Shown here one piece after another: positions 1 to 6,221 of a stretch of 15,551 nucleotides of DNA. Location: positions 1 to 15,551 of the forward strand of contig CABRIC010000043.1 in NCBI GenBank assembly GCA_902470905.1, read 5' to 3'. Position 1 is the stretch's first letter. Each line of letters begins with the position of its first letter. The notes beneath the pieces were generated by a model, which searched no databases, was not told the origin of the DNA, and saw only the letters and a list, made by a program, of their open reading frames with translations. Made by a program: the position numbers and the translations under genes. Source of the DNA: an uncultured Collinsella sp. (GTDB lineage Bacteria > Actinomycetota > Coriobacteriia > Coriobacteriales > Coriobacteriaceae).

Positions 1-2
1 AA

Positions 3-78
3 TGGAGCGGACAACGGGGCTCGAACCCGCGACCCCAACCTTGGCAAGGTTGTGCTCTACCAACTGAGCCATGTCCGC
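3..78 (-). tRNA. tRNA-Gly (anticodon GCC)
   Basis: Read on the minus strand this folds as a complete 76-nt tRNA. The 7-bp acceptor stem starts GCGGACA and closes with TGTCCGC, followed by an encoded CCA end at 3-5. The D-arm carries the usual AGTTGGTAGAGC, the anticodon loop is TTGCCAA, giving GCC (glycine), and the T-arm contains GGTTCGAACC. It lies about 105 bp downstream of the STAS-ATPase gene on the same strand but has its own promoter at 91-119. Any terminator lies outside the window. Confidence 0.97.
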
Positions 79-90
79 TTGCGGGTTATT

Positions 91-119
91 AATTTACGCG
101 AGTTGTCCAAAAGACGCAA
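91..119 (-). promoter_or_regulatory. Promoter of tRNA-Gly
   Basis: On the minus strand a -35 box TTGCGT (114-119) is followed by a 17-bp spacer and a -10 box TAAATT (91-96). The expected start would fall only a few bases before the tRNA 5' end at 78. Directly upstream of the -35 lies an A/T-rich palindrome (TTTTTTGAAAAAA, 124-136) that also precedes the tRNA-Leu promoter, in the position of an UP element. Confidence 0.7.
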
Positions 120-183
120 GTACTTTTTTCAAAAAACTTGTCTGCCGCATGTTCTTAGTAGCTAAACGCGCTAAAGCGATTGG

Positions 184-930
184 CTAGGCACACGATTCCA
201 GCGCTCCGCTAAACAGCTTCACCATCTGCACGCGCGTGCCGGCGCCGTCCGTACGACGAGCAACCTCCACGTTATCGACGAGCATACGCATAAGCTTGAT
301 ACCACGGCCGCGCTCCTCAGATGCGACCGGTTCGCTCGTTTCATCGATAGAATAGCCGGCACCTCGATCAAGCACCTCAACCACAACGCGATCGCCATAG
401 GCCTGAACCGTCAGGACGCACCCAATACCGCCTGCATGGTCATAGGCATTACCCAGCGCCTCCCCCGACGCCAATGCGACATCGTAGCGCTCGTCACGCC
501 TCAGGGGAAGCGATTCGAGGAGCTCGGCCACACGGTGCCGATAATACGGGAGATTCTCGATGCCTCGCTGCACTTCGACGCTCTTGCTCCATCGCGGCAA
601 CTCCCCCACCGGAATGGCGGGAATCGACTCCCGCGCCGGGCCCGCGACATGAAGGATGTCGACAAGCCGGGCAATTTCCAAAAAGCGAACGACCTCATCG
701 GAGGCGTTAACGAGCGAAAGCAGCCCCTCATGCCTCATAAGCTCTCTAGCACGTGTAAGCAAAAACGCCAAACCCGTCGAGTCGATAAAGCCCACGGTCT
801 GGCAATTGATGACAACACGACGCACGCCCCGGTCGATCAAATTATCCAACCGTCGGCGCAGTGCGGGCACCGAGGCGATGTCGATATCGCCCGGTGGCGT
901 CAAAACCGCTATGTCATTCCACTCATTCAT
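184..930 (-). CDS. STAS-HATPase fusion, anti-sigma/anti-anti-sigma regulator
   Basis: This 248-aa cytoplasmic protein joins two domains that are normally separate partners. Residues about 4-97 are a STAS (SpoIIAA/RsbV-like) domain with the motif FIDSTG, whose Ser51 is at the usual phosphorylation site. Residues about 112-242 are a GHKL ATPase domain (SpoIIAB/RsbW-like). It has an N-box E157-x3-N161-x3-H165, a G1 box DRGAGY (188-193) and a GRGI-containing G2 box (208-211), so ATP binding looks intact. The gene follows the PP2C phosphatase gene on the same strand, which suggests a partner-switching pair. I chose the ATG at 930 because the STAS domain begins right after it. An in-frame GTG at 969 would add 13 residues, and neither start has a strong ribosome binding site. 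The target sigma factor is not in the window. Confidence 0.88.
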   Translation of the reverse strand: MNEWNDIAVLTPPGDIDIASVPALRRRLDNLIDRGVRRVVINCQTVGFIDSTGLAFLLTRARELMRHEGLLSLVNASDEVVRFLEIARLVDILHVAGPARESIPAIPVGELPRWSKSVEVQRGIENLPYYRHRVAELLESLPLRRDERYDVALASGEALGNAYDHAGGIGCVLTVQAYGDRVVVEVLDRGAGYSIDETSEPVASEERGRGIKLMRMLVDNVEVARRTDGAGTRVQMVKLFSGALESCA

Positions 931-1011
931 ACGACCATGGTTCCCCAAAAGAGCTCGCTCGATGCACACGTTTCTTCAACCGTAGGGATTTTGCCCGTCA
1001 GGCGTCGTGAC

Positions 1012-3357
1012 CTACGATCGACCCCGTAAAAACTCAAGGGAGACCAGCGCGATGTCATCGTTCAGCGCCGACTCGGTAAAGCGGTCAAGCTCGCCCAAAA
1101 CCTTGCCGCAGATTCCCGATACGCCCTCACCCGAGACAGAGAGCAGAAGGTCACGAAGGCGCTGCTCGCCAAAGAACGCTCCGGTGCGGTCGCGGGCCTC
1201 AATCGTTCCGTCCGTATACATAAATAGCATGTCGCCAGGAGCGAACGTAAACACGCCTGTCTCGTACACCATGCTCTCAAAGGCACCGATTACGCCCGAT
1301 TGGCATCCAAGCAGCTCGACCTCTCCCCCACGGGCCTCGCCACCACCCAGCGGCATCGACTCTGGCCTGATGACCATGGTCGGAGGATGGCCCGCCGAAC
1401 AATACGTTGCGCGTCCGGCTTTAAGGTCAATCTTGGCGATAAAGGCCGTCACGAACGTCTCGACCCTCGAGAAGCCCATGAGCATGCTGTTAAGGGAGCG
1501 TGCCATGCGGGCCGGTCCAGCGCCCTCCCAGGCATATGCCGTCAGGGCCGTCTTGACGAGCGCAGACATCGATGCGGCCTCAATGCCTTTGCCAGACACA
1601 TCACCCAGAATCATGACGGCGCAGTCGTCGGGAAGACGGATGAGCGTATAGAAATCGCCGCCGACCAACGCCGAGTTCGTGGCCGACAGGTACACCGAAT
1701 CGGTTGCGATACCCGGAACATCCCCCAGGGAATTTCTCATGCCGATCTGAAGGGTCTGAGCAATATGGCGCTCCTCGCGCTTTTGAGATTCGCCCTCGTA
1801 GATCAGTTCAAAGTCATGCGCTAAGTGCACCAAGTAGTCATATTCAAGGTCATCAATCGGCTCTTGGCTACCATCACGAAGCAGCAGCGCGCGCGTCGTC
1901 GGGCTCTTCGCAACAGAAGCAGGAACAATCGCGTCGTTACTGTGCTTGCCATCACCCTCAGAGCGCGGGCGCCCCGCCTCGATGCCGGAGTCGACGTAGA
2001 GACCTTGACAAGGCAGACCATGCGCCCTAAGCCAGCCTCCCATAGGCATCGATTCGTCAACGCGAGTTATACGGACGTGTTTAAGGTCCTCGGCACTCGT
2101 GCCGCCCAAAACAGATGCCTCAAAGCCATCAGGGCCAGCCCCCAGACGTGCCGTCGGCGCCGTCGTGGAAAAGAAAAGCTTCTCGGGATCGTCCGGCAAA
2201 GCAACGCGACTGCCGCCTTCAAAATCTATGACGTAGGAATCCAGACTAGCGTCATACTCAACAGGGCAAAAATGGCAGTTAAGCATATTGCAGATCTCGG
2301 ACGATACCGCCTGGGTAGCCGCGGCGGAATCGTCTAGAAAGGTAAACAACTCATCACGCAAGACATTGAGCGAGCGGCCAAGCTCGGCCGTGCGACGGGA
2401 GCGAAGGCTCGATGCCATGCCGACCAGCTGGATAGACAGGTAATCGCAAATGACCTCGAGCACATTAACGTCATAGGCGAGCGGTGCCTGAGGGCGTTTC
2501 CAACCAACTTCCAGCACGCCAAGGATCTGCGTACCGTAAAAAACGGGAAGACAGATCTCGCTGCGGTACGGAGGCATATCCTGCATGCGCAACAGGTGCT
2601 TAGAACGATTGTCCAAGTCCATGAACATACCGGAGGCGGCCTTATCACCCTCAAGGTCCTGTTGAATCGACAAGCGACAGGCACGCGACTCACGAAGAAC
2701 ATACGTCGGAATGCCAGCGCCATACGGCAAAAACTCAGGCAGGTAGCTGTCGTACAGTTCCTTGGAAACACCGCGAAGTTTAAAACCGCCGCTCTCAGAA
2801 AAATAGATAGCGGCACCCGAAGCATCGAGCGTTCCTACAAGCTGGTTCAAAACGGTATCAAGTAGGCTGGGCAGCTCATCGGAGCCCACGGTACTCATAA
2901 TGACCGAGAGCGTGCCAGAGAGGCGCTTGTTCGCCACTCTAAGCTCCGATAACGCACGCTTGAGCTGACGGTCGTGCGAATACTGTTCTTCGATGCTATG
3001 GAGCGCCACCAGGACACGTGGCGCGCGGCGCCCAAAGATGCGTGGAGGCGTTACGGAGCCCGCACGAACCAAGACGGGGATAAAAGAGCCGTCACTCAGC
3101 TTGAGCATCAGTTCGTTCTCGGAGCCATCAGTTTCAAATGGCAGACGATGTTCCGTCGCACGTTCAAAAGCGGACGAGTACAGGACGTCTTTAACATCTC
3201 CACCGATGACGTCGGCGCGTTCCTCGCACATCAAACCAAGTAAGCGATTATTCACATGCAGAATTGTTCCGTCGAGCTCGCAGATGATGACAGCATCGCT
3301 CGTGATCTCGACTAGTTGGGCAACGTCTGCCCACTCGTTGCGTTCAAGCGTTTCCAT
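1012..3357 (-). CDS. PAS-GAF-PP2C (SpoIIE/RsbU-type) serine phosphatase
   Basis: This is a 781-aa sensor phosphatase expected to dephosphorylate a STAS-domain protein. Residues about 8-120 are a PAS domain and about 145-315 a GAF domain. Residues about 320-520 are a poorly recognisable stretch that may be a degenerate second GAF. A helix containing HIAQTLQIGMRNSL (about 531-544) resembles the linker before many RsbU-type catalytic domains. The PPM/PP2C domain follows with its metal-binding motifs intact: GGDFY (566), GDVSGKG (585), SAGHPP (654), YTDG (714) and NDDIAL (766). No membrane segments are evident, so it is probably cytoplasmic. I prefer the ATG at 3357, with GGTGGGG upstream, over an in-frame GTG at 3369. 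The next gene encodes a STAS-ATPase fusion, its likely substrate. The signals sensed by PAS and GAF are unknown. Confidence 0.92.
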   Translation of the reverse strand: METLERNEWADVAQLVEITSDAVIICELDGTILHVNNRLLGLMCEERADVIGGDVKDVLYSSAFERATEHRLPFETDGSENELMLKLSDGSFIPVLVRAGSVTPPRIFGRRAPRVLVALHSIEEQYSHDRQLKRALSELRVANKRLSGTLSVIMSTVGSDELPSLLDTVLNQLVGTLDASGAAIYFSESGGFKLRGVSKELYDSYLPEFLPYGAGIPTYVLRESRACRLSIQQDLEGDKAASGMFMDLDNRSKHLLRMQDMPPYRSEICLPVFYGTQILGVLEVGWKRPQAPLAYDVNVLEVICDYLSIQLVGMASSLRSRRTAELGRSLNVLRDELFTFLDDSAAATQAVSSEICNMLNCHFCPVEYDASLDSYVIDFEGGSRVALPDDPEKLFFSTTAPTARLGAGPDGFEASVLGGTSAEDLKHVRITRVDESMPMGGWLRAHGLPCQGLYVDSGIEAGRPRSEGDGKHSNDAIVPASVAKSPTTRALLLRDGSQEPIDDLEYDYLVHLAHDFELIYEGESQKREERHIAQTLQIGMRNSLGDVPGIATDSVYLSATNSALVGGDFYTLIRLPDDCAVMILGDVSGKGIEAASMSALVKTALTAYAWEGAGPARMARSLNSMLMGFSRVETFVTAFIAKIDLKAGRATYCSAGHPPTMVIRPESMPLGGGEARGGEVELLGCQSGVIGAFESMVYETGVFTFAPGDMLFMYTDGTIEARDRTGAFFGEQRLRDLLLSVSGEGVSGICGKVLGELDRFTESALNDDIALVSLEFLRGRS

Positions 3358-3383
3358 CGTGGACCCCACCGTCTATCGGTAAC

Positions 3384-3405
3384 AAAAAAGCCTCCGAAGA
3401 GGCTT
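3384..3405 (-). terminator. Intrinsic terminator after tRNA-Leu
   Basis: On the minus strand AAGCCTC, loop TTCG and GAGGCTT form a perfect 7-bp stem with a stable UUCG loop, running directly into a T6 tract (3384-3389). It lies 12 bp after the tRNA-Leu CCA end and only 27 bp before the phosphatase start codon. It therefore ends the tRNA transcript but also sits in the leader of the phosphatase gene. Confidence 0.9.
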
Positions 3406-3416
3406 CTCAAATGCGA

Positions 3417-3506
3417 TGGTGTCGGAGGCGGGACTTGAACCCGCATGACCAAAAAGCGGTCACTAGCACCTCAAGCTAGCGCGTCTGCCAATTCCGCCAC
3501 TCCGAC
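3417..3506 (-). tRNA. tRNA-Leu (anticodon GAG)
   Basis: On the minus strand this is a 90-nt class II tRNA. The acceptor stem GTCGGAG pairs with CTCCGAC, with discriminator A and an encoded CCA (3417-3419). The anticodon stem CTAGC/GCTAG holds the loop TTGAGGT, giving GAG (leucine). A long variable arm (TGACCGC with GGTCA) and the T-arm GGTTCAAGTCC complete the fold. It is followed by a terminator at 3384-3405 and preceded by a promoter at 3564-3593. Confidence 0.97.
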
Positions 3507-3563
3507 ATGCTATGTTGTTGATTCACGGTTCGTTTTGTTGGACCCGCGCGTTCAACGAGGAAG

Positions 3564-3593
3564 ATAATAACCTATGATTCGAGAACTGTGCAA
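3564..3593 (-). promoter_or_regulatory. Promoter of tRNA-Leu
   Basis: On the minus strand a -35 box TTGCAC (3588-3593), an 18-bp spacer and a -10 box TATTAT (3564-3569) lie about 60 bp upstream of the tRNA. The A/T palindrome ACTTTTTTGAAAAAAGT (3596-3612, minus-strand sense) sits right above the -35 box, matching the tRNA-Gly promoter layout. Confidence 0.75.
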
Positions 3594-3650
3594 GCACTTT
3601 TTTCAAAAAAGTTTACGAATTTGTAAATGCGCTGGTAGATCTATATGTTC

Positions 3651-3775
3651 GGCCCCGAATCGGTGCTGCCTCCCGGCGCGTCCTCGGGCATGAGCGATAT
3701 TTTGTTGCGCACTTCGTGCTGCAAAATATCGCTCCCCCTGCGGAATGCGCCGGGAGGCAGCACCGATTCGGGGCC
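3651..3775 (+). repeat. Nested palindromic element, copy 1
   Basis: This is a 125-bp two-tier hairpin. The outer arms 3651-3679 and 3747-3775 are perfect 29-bp inverted repeats. Inside are two 12-nt unpaired segments, GTCCTCGGGCAT (3680-3691) and CCCCTGCGGAAT (3735-3746). Inner arms GAGCGATATTTTG (3692-3704) and its exact complement (3722-3734) hold a 17-nt apex containing TGCGCACTTCGTGC (3706-3719), which can form the small stem GCAC-TTC-GTGC. The orientation is set by the TTC of the apex. Copy 2 at 3956-4082 shares the unpaired sequences but not most of the stem sequence. No transposase or target duplication is visible. It may be a structured RNA, a mobile hairpin or a protein-binding site. 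Confidence 0.9.
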
Positions 3776-3835
3776 TACGTCCACGTACTCCATGCGCCGT
3801 TCTCAAACATGTTCTGGGGCTGATATATATTTGGT

Positions 3836-3890
3836 GGCTCGGCTTTGCCGAGCCCTTATATGAGGAGGCCGGAGCCAAAGCTCCGGCCTC
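3836..3890. repeat. Two tandem GC-rich hairpins
   Basis: Two perfect hairpins lie 10 bp apart. The first is GGCTCGGC-TTT-GCCGAGCC (3836-3854). The second is GAGGCCGGAGC-CAAA-GCTCCGGCCTC (3865-3890). Neither is followed directly by a T tract on either strand; on the plus strand a short TTTT comes 7 nt after the second stem. They are poor intrinsic terminators and may belong to a structured transcript or repeat family. Confidence 0.8.
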
Positions 3891-3912
3891 ACTAACTTTT
3901 CCATTTGATAAA

Positions 3913-3948
3913 GTGAGCGATCGAGGAATCGCACTCCCCCTGCCGAGT
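3913..3948 (+). repeat. Decayed partial copy of the nested palindrome
   Basis: This stretch repeats two words of copy 1 in the same order: TGAGCGAT (3914-3921, also 3691-3698) and CTCCCCCTGC (3934-3943, also 3732-3741). They flank a degraded inner stem GTGAGCGAT/ATCGCACTC with a 6-nt loop. The following CCCCTGCCGAGT (3937-3948) matches the right internal-loop motif at 10 of 12 positions. The apical motif, left loop and outer arms are missing. CCCTGC (3938-3943) could also pair with GCAGGG (3953-3958), which overlaps the edge of copy 2. Confidence 0.6.
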
Positions 3949-3955
3949 TACCGCA

Positions 3956-4082
3956 GGGCCCGCCCTGAAGTTACTTTTCAGAACACTCCGCAGGACGCAA
4001 GAAACCCCCGCCGCACGAAGTGCGCAGCGGGGGTTTCTTGCATGTCCGAGGACGTTCTGAAAAGTAACTTCAGGGCGGGCCC
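3956..4082 (-). repeat. Nested palindromic element, copy 2
   Basis: This 127-bp element has the same plan as copy 1, in opposite orientation. Perfect 29-bp outer arms (3956-3984 and 4054-4082) enclose 12-nt unpaired segments (3985-3996 and 4042-4053). Perfect 15-bp inner arms (3997-4011 and 4027-4041) hold a 15-nt apex. On the minus strand the left segment is GTCCTCGGACAT (11/12 with copy 1), the apex contains TGCGCACTTCGTGC (14/14), and the right segment is GTCCTGCGGAGT (9/12). The stem sequences differ, apart from similar tips (GGGCCCG against GGCCCCG). It begins 16 bp after the oppF stop codon. The inner stem, which ends GCGGGGGTTTCTTGC on the minus strand, could also stop or stabilise the opp transcript. 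Confidence 0.9.
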
Positions 4083-4098
4083 GGACGAGAACAACCGA

Positions 4099-5127
4099 CT
4101 ACAGGTCGATGTGCGATTCCTTGATCGGGAACGGCTCGGCGAAGTGGCAGGCGCAGCAGTGACCCGGGGCAACTTCCTTAAACTCGGGAAGCTTCTCGGA
4201 GCAGATACCCTGCGCAATCGGGCAGCGCGTGTGGAAACGGCAGCCGGTCGGCGGATCCAGCGGTGACGGCGGATCGCCGGCAAGGATGATGCGCTTACGG
4301 GTCTTCTGGATATCCGGGTCGGGAACCGGCACAGCAGACAACAGCGACTGCGTGTACGGATGATGAGGCTCGCTATAGAGCGTCTTCCAGTCCGAAACCT
4401 CGACCATCTTGCCCAGATACATAACGGCAACGCGATCGGAGATGTGCTGCACGACGGACAGGTCGTGGGCGATAAACAGATACGCGGTACCGAACTTGTC
4501 CTGCAGTTCCTTGAGCAAGTTCAAAACCTGGGCCTGAATGGACACATCCAGAGCGGAAACCGGCTCGTCGCAGATAATCAGCTTGGGCTTCAGCGCAAAA
4601 GCGCGGGCAATGCCGACACGCTGACGCTGGCCGCCCGAGAACTCATGCGGATAGCGGTTGATGTGCTCGGGGTTGAGTCCGACGACGTCGAGAAGCTCGC
4701 GAACACGCTCGATGCGCTCCTCCTTGGTACCCACGCCGTGAATGGTCATGGGCTCGGAAACGATCTCGCCGATGGTCATACGAGGATTCAGCGAAGCATA
4801 GGGATCCTGGAAGATGAACTGCATCTCGCGACGCATGTCCTTGATCTCATGCTTGCTCATCTCGGCAACGTCTTTGCCCTGGAAGAACACCTTACCGGCA
4901 GTCGGCTTGGTCAGACGCATGATGGTGCGGCCCGTCGTGGACTTGCCGCAACCAGACTCGCCAACCAGACCAAAGGTCTCGCCAGGATAAATCTCAAAAG
5001 AGATGTCATTTACAGCAGAGACGACGCGCTTGGAAAAACGCTTGGCGAACATGCCGGACTCTGCGGGGAACTCCTTGGAAAGGTGCTCGACCTTCAACAG
5101 CGGAGTACGCTCGTTATTGTCTGCCAT
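4099..5127 (-). CDS. oppF: Peptide ABC transporter ATPase, OppF/DppF family
   Basis: This 342-aa ATPase is one of the two nucleotide-binding subunits that drive peptide import at the cytoplasmic face of the membrane. It shows Walker A GESGCGKS (56-63), Q-loop FQDPY (Q107), signature FSGGQRQR (163-170), Walker B LIICDEP (183-189) and the H-loop His221. The C-terminal oligopeptide-transporter extension carries a Cys cluster (C296, C302, C309, and C324/C325/C327). A similar cluster binds an iron-sulfur cluster in some characterised homologues, so that is likely but not shown here. The start ATG follows the oppD stop codon with no gap (TAAATG), which points to translational coupling. It is the last gene of the operon and is followed by palindromic element copy 2. 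Peptide specificity cannot be read from the sequence. Confidence 0.95.
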   Translation of the reverse strand: MADNNERTPLLKVEHLSKEFPAESGMFAKRFSKRVVSAVNDISFEIYPGETFGLVGESGCGKSTTGRTIMRLTKPTAGKVFFQGKDVAEMSKHEIKDMRREMQFIFQDPYASLNPRMTIGEIVSEPMTIHGVGTKEERIERVRELLDVVGLNPEHINRYPHEFSGGQRQRVGIARAFALKPKLIICDEPVSALDVSIQAQVLNLLKELQDKFGTAYLFIAHDLSVVQHISDRVAVMYLGKMVEVSDWKTLYSEPHHPYTQSLLSAVPVPDPDIQKTRKRIILAGDPPSPLDPPTGCRFHTRCPIAQGICSEKLPEFKEVAPGHCCACHFAEPFPIKESHIDL

Positions 5128-6219
5128 TTACGCCTCGCCTCCCTTCTTGGAATCCTTGCGCGTACGGGACGTATCAGGAGCGTTCTTGAGGAACTCGGGG
5201 TCACCGGAATAATGGCACGCAGAATAGTGGCCGGACTCGGTGACAACGCGCTCGGGGCGCTGCTTGCGGCACTTATCGGTCGCATAGGGGCAACGAGGCG
5301 AGAACACGCAGCCCTCGGGCAGGTTCATGAGCGAAGGCGGGTTACCGTGAATCGGCGTAAGCGGCTTCTTCTCATCGATGGCCTGCTCCGGGATGGAGCG
5401 GATAAGGCCCCAGGTGTAGGGGTGACGGCTCTCGTAGAAGATTTCCTCAGCAGTACCGAACTCGACGGGACGGCCGGCGTACATAACCATGATCTTGTCG
5501 GCCATATCGGCGACAACACCCAGGTCATGGGTAATCATGATGATGGCGTTGCCGTTCTTCTCCTGCATTTCCTGCATGAGCTCGATAATCTGAGCCTGGA
5601 TGGTAACGTCCAGGGCAGTCGTGGGCTCGTCGGCAATCAGAATATCGGGATCGCAGGCAAGGGCCATGGCAATCATGACGCGCTGACGCATACCGCCAGA
5701 GAACTGGTGCGGATACTCATTGACTCGCTTCTCGGGCTCAGGAATGCCAACGAGATCCAAAAGCTCGGTGGCGCGCTTGAGCGCCTCCTGCTTGGAGTAG
5801 CCACGGTGCAGACGAAGACCCTCGCCCACCTGCCTGCCGATCTTATAGACCGGGTTCAAGGAGGTCATAGGATCCTGGAAGATCATCGCGATATCGTTGC
5901 CGCGAATGTGCTGCATCTCTTCCTCGGTCATTTCGAGGATGGAGCGGCCGCGATAGCGAACGTCACCGCCCTCGATCTTTCCCGGAGGCATCGAGATGAG
6001 GCCCATGATGGTCATGGCGGTCACGGACTTACCGGAGCCGGACTCACCGACGACGCCCAGGGTTTCGCCGCGATCGAGCGTGTAGGAGACACCGTCGACA
6101 GCGCGAACAACGCCATCCTCGGTGTGGAAATACATCTTAAGGTCATCGACCTCGAGCAGATGCTGGCCCTCAGGAACCGGCTGGTCCTTCAGGTCCACAT
6201 AGTTCTTGTTCTTCTTCAT
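5128..6219 (-). CDS. oppD: Peptide ABC transporter ATPase, OppD/DppD family
   Basis: This 363-aa ATPase partners OppF in powering the OppBC permease pair. It has Walker A GESGSGKS (58-65), Q-loop FQDPM (Q115), signature FSGGMRQR (173-180), Walker B ILIADEP (193-199) and H-loop His231. Its C-terminal extension contains C304, C310, C317 and C335 in the pattern typical of Opp/Dpp ATPases, where it can hold an iron-sulfur cluster. The lysine-rich tail (about 350-360) is probably disordered. The ATG lies 2 bp after the oppC stop, with AAGGA about 9 bp upstream inside the end of oppC. The gene belongs to the oppBCDF block and abuts oppF directly. Confidence 0.95.
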   Translation of the reverse strand: MKKNKNYVDLKDQPVPEGQHLLEVDDLKMYFHTEDGVVRAVDGVSYTLDRGETLGVVGESGSGKSVTAMTIMGLISMPPGKIEGGDVRYRGRSILEMTEEEMQHIRGNDIAMIFQDPMTSLNPVYKIGRQVGEGLRLHRGYSKQEALKRATELLDLVGIPEPEKRVNEYPHQFSGGMRQRVMIAMALACDPDILIADEPTTALDVTIQAQIIELMQEMQEKNGNAIIMITHDLGVVADMADKIMVMYAGRPVEFGTAEEIFYESRHPYTWGLIRSIPEQAIDEKKPLTPIHGNPPSLMNLPEGCVFSPRCPYATDKCRKQRPERVVTESGHYSACHYSGDPEFLKNAPDTSRTRKDSKKGGEA

Positions 6220-6221
6220 CC

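Larger units (their letters stand above)
3507..4098. other. Gene-free hairpin-rich intergenic region
   Basis: This 592-bp gap between the tRNA-Leu gene and the end of oppF contains no ORF with a credible start, codon pattern or family motif. The short ORFs that cross it run through palindromes. In order it holds the tRNA-Leu promoter (3564-3593), a nested palindrome (3651-3775), two GC hairpins (3836-3854 and 3865-3890), a decayed partial copy of the nested palindrome (3913-3948) and a second nested palindrome (3956-4082). The stretch 3776-3835 shows nothing I can name. Confidence 0.85.

Noticed and set aside
124..140. The A/T palindrome upstream of tRNA-Gly as a terminator for the STAS-ATPase gene
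   Set aside because: The stem would be only A-T pairs. Its position against the -35 box and its recurrence at the tRNA-Leu promoter fit a promoter element better.
3651..4082. CRISPR-like array of 29-bp repeats
   Set aside because: The 29-bp units are inverted arms of hairpins, different in each element. There are no direct repeats with regular spacers and no cas genes.
3651..4082. Integron attC sites or an insertion sequence
   Set aside because: The attC core sequences (GTTRRRY/RYYYAAC) are absent, as are any transposase or integrase gene and any target-site duplication. A non-autonomous element is still possible.
3645..4266. Small plus-strand ORFs in the hairpin-rich gap (3645-3863, 3745-4266)
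   Set aside because: They read through palindromes, lack ribosome binding sites, and show no recognisable protein features.
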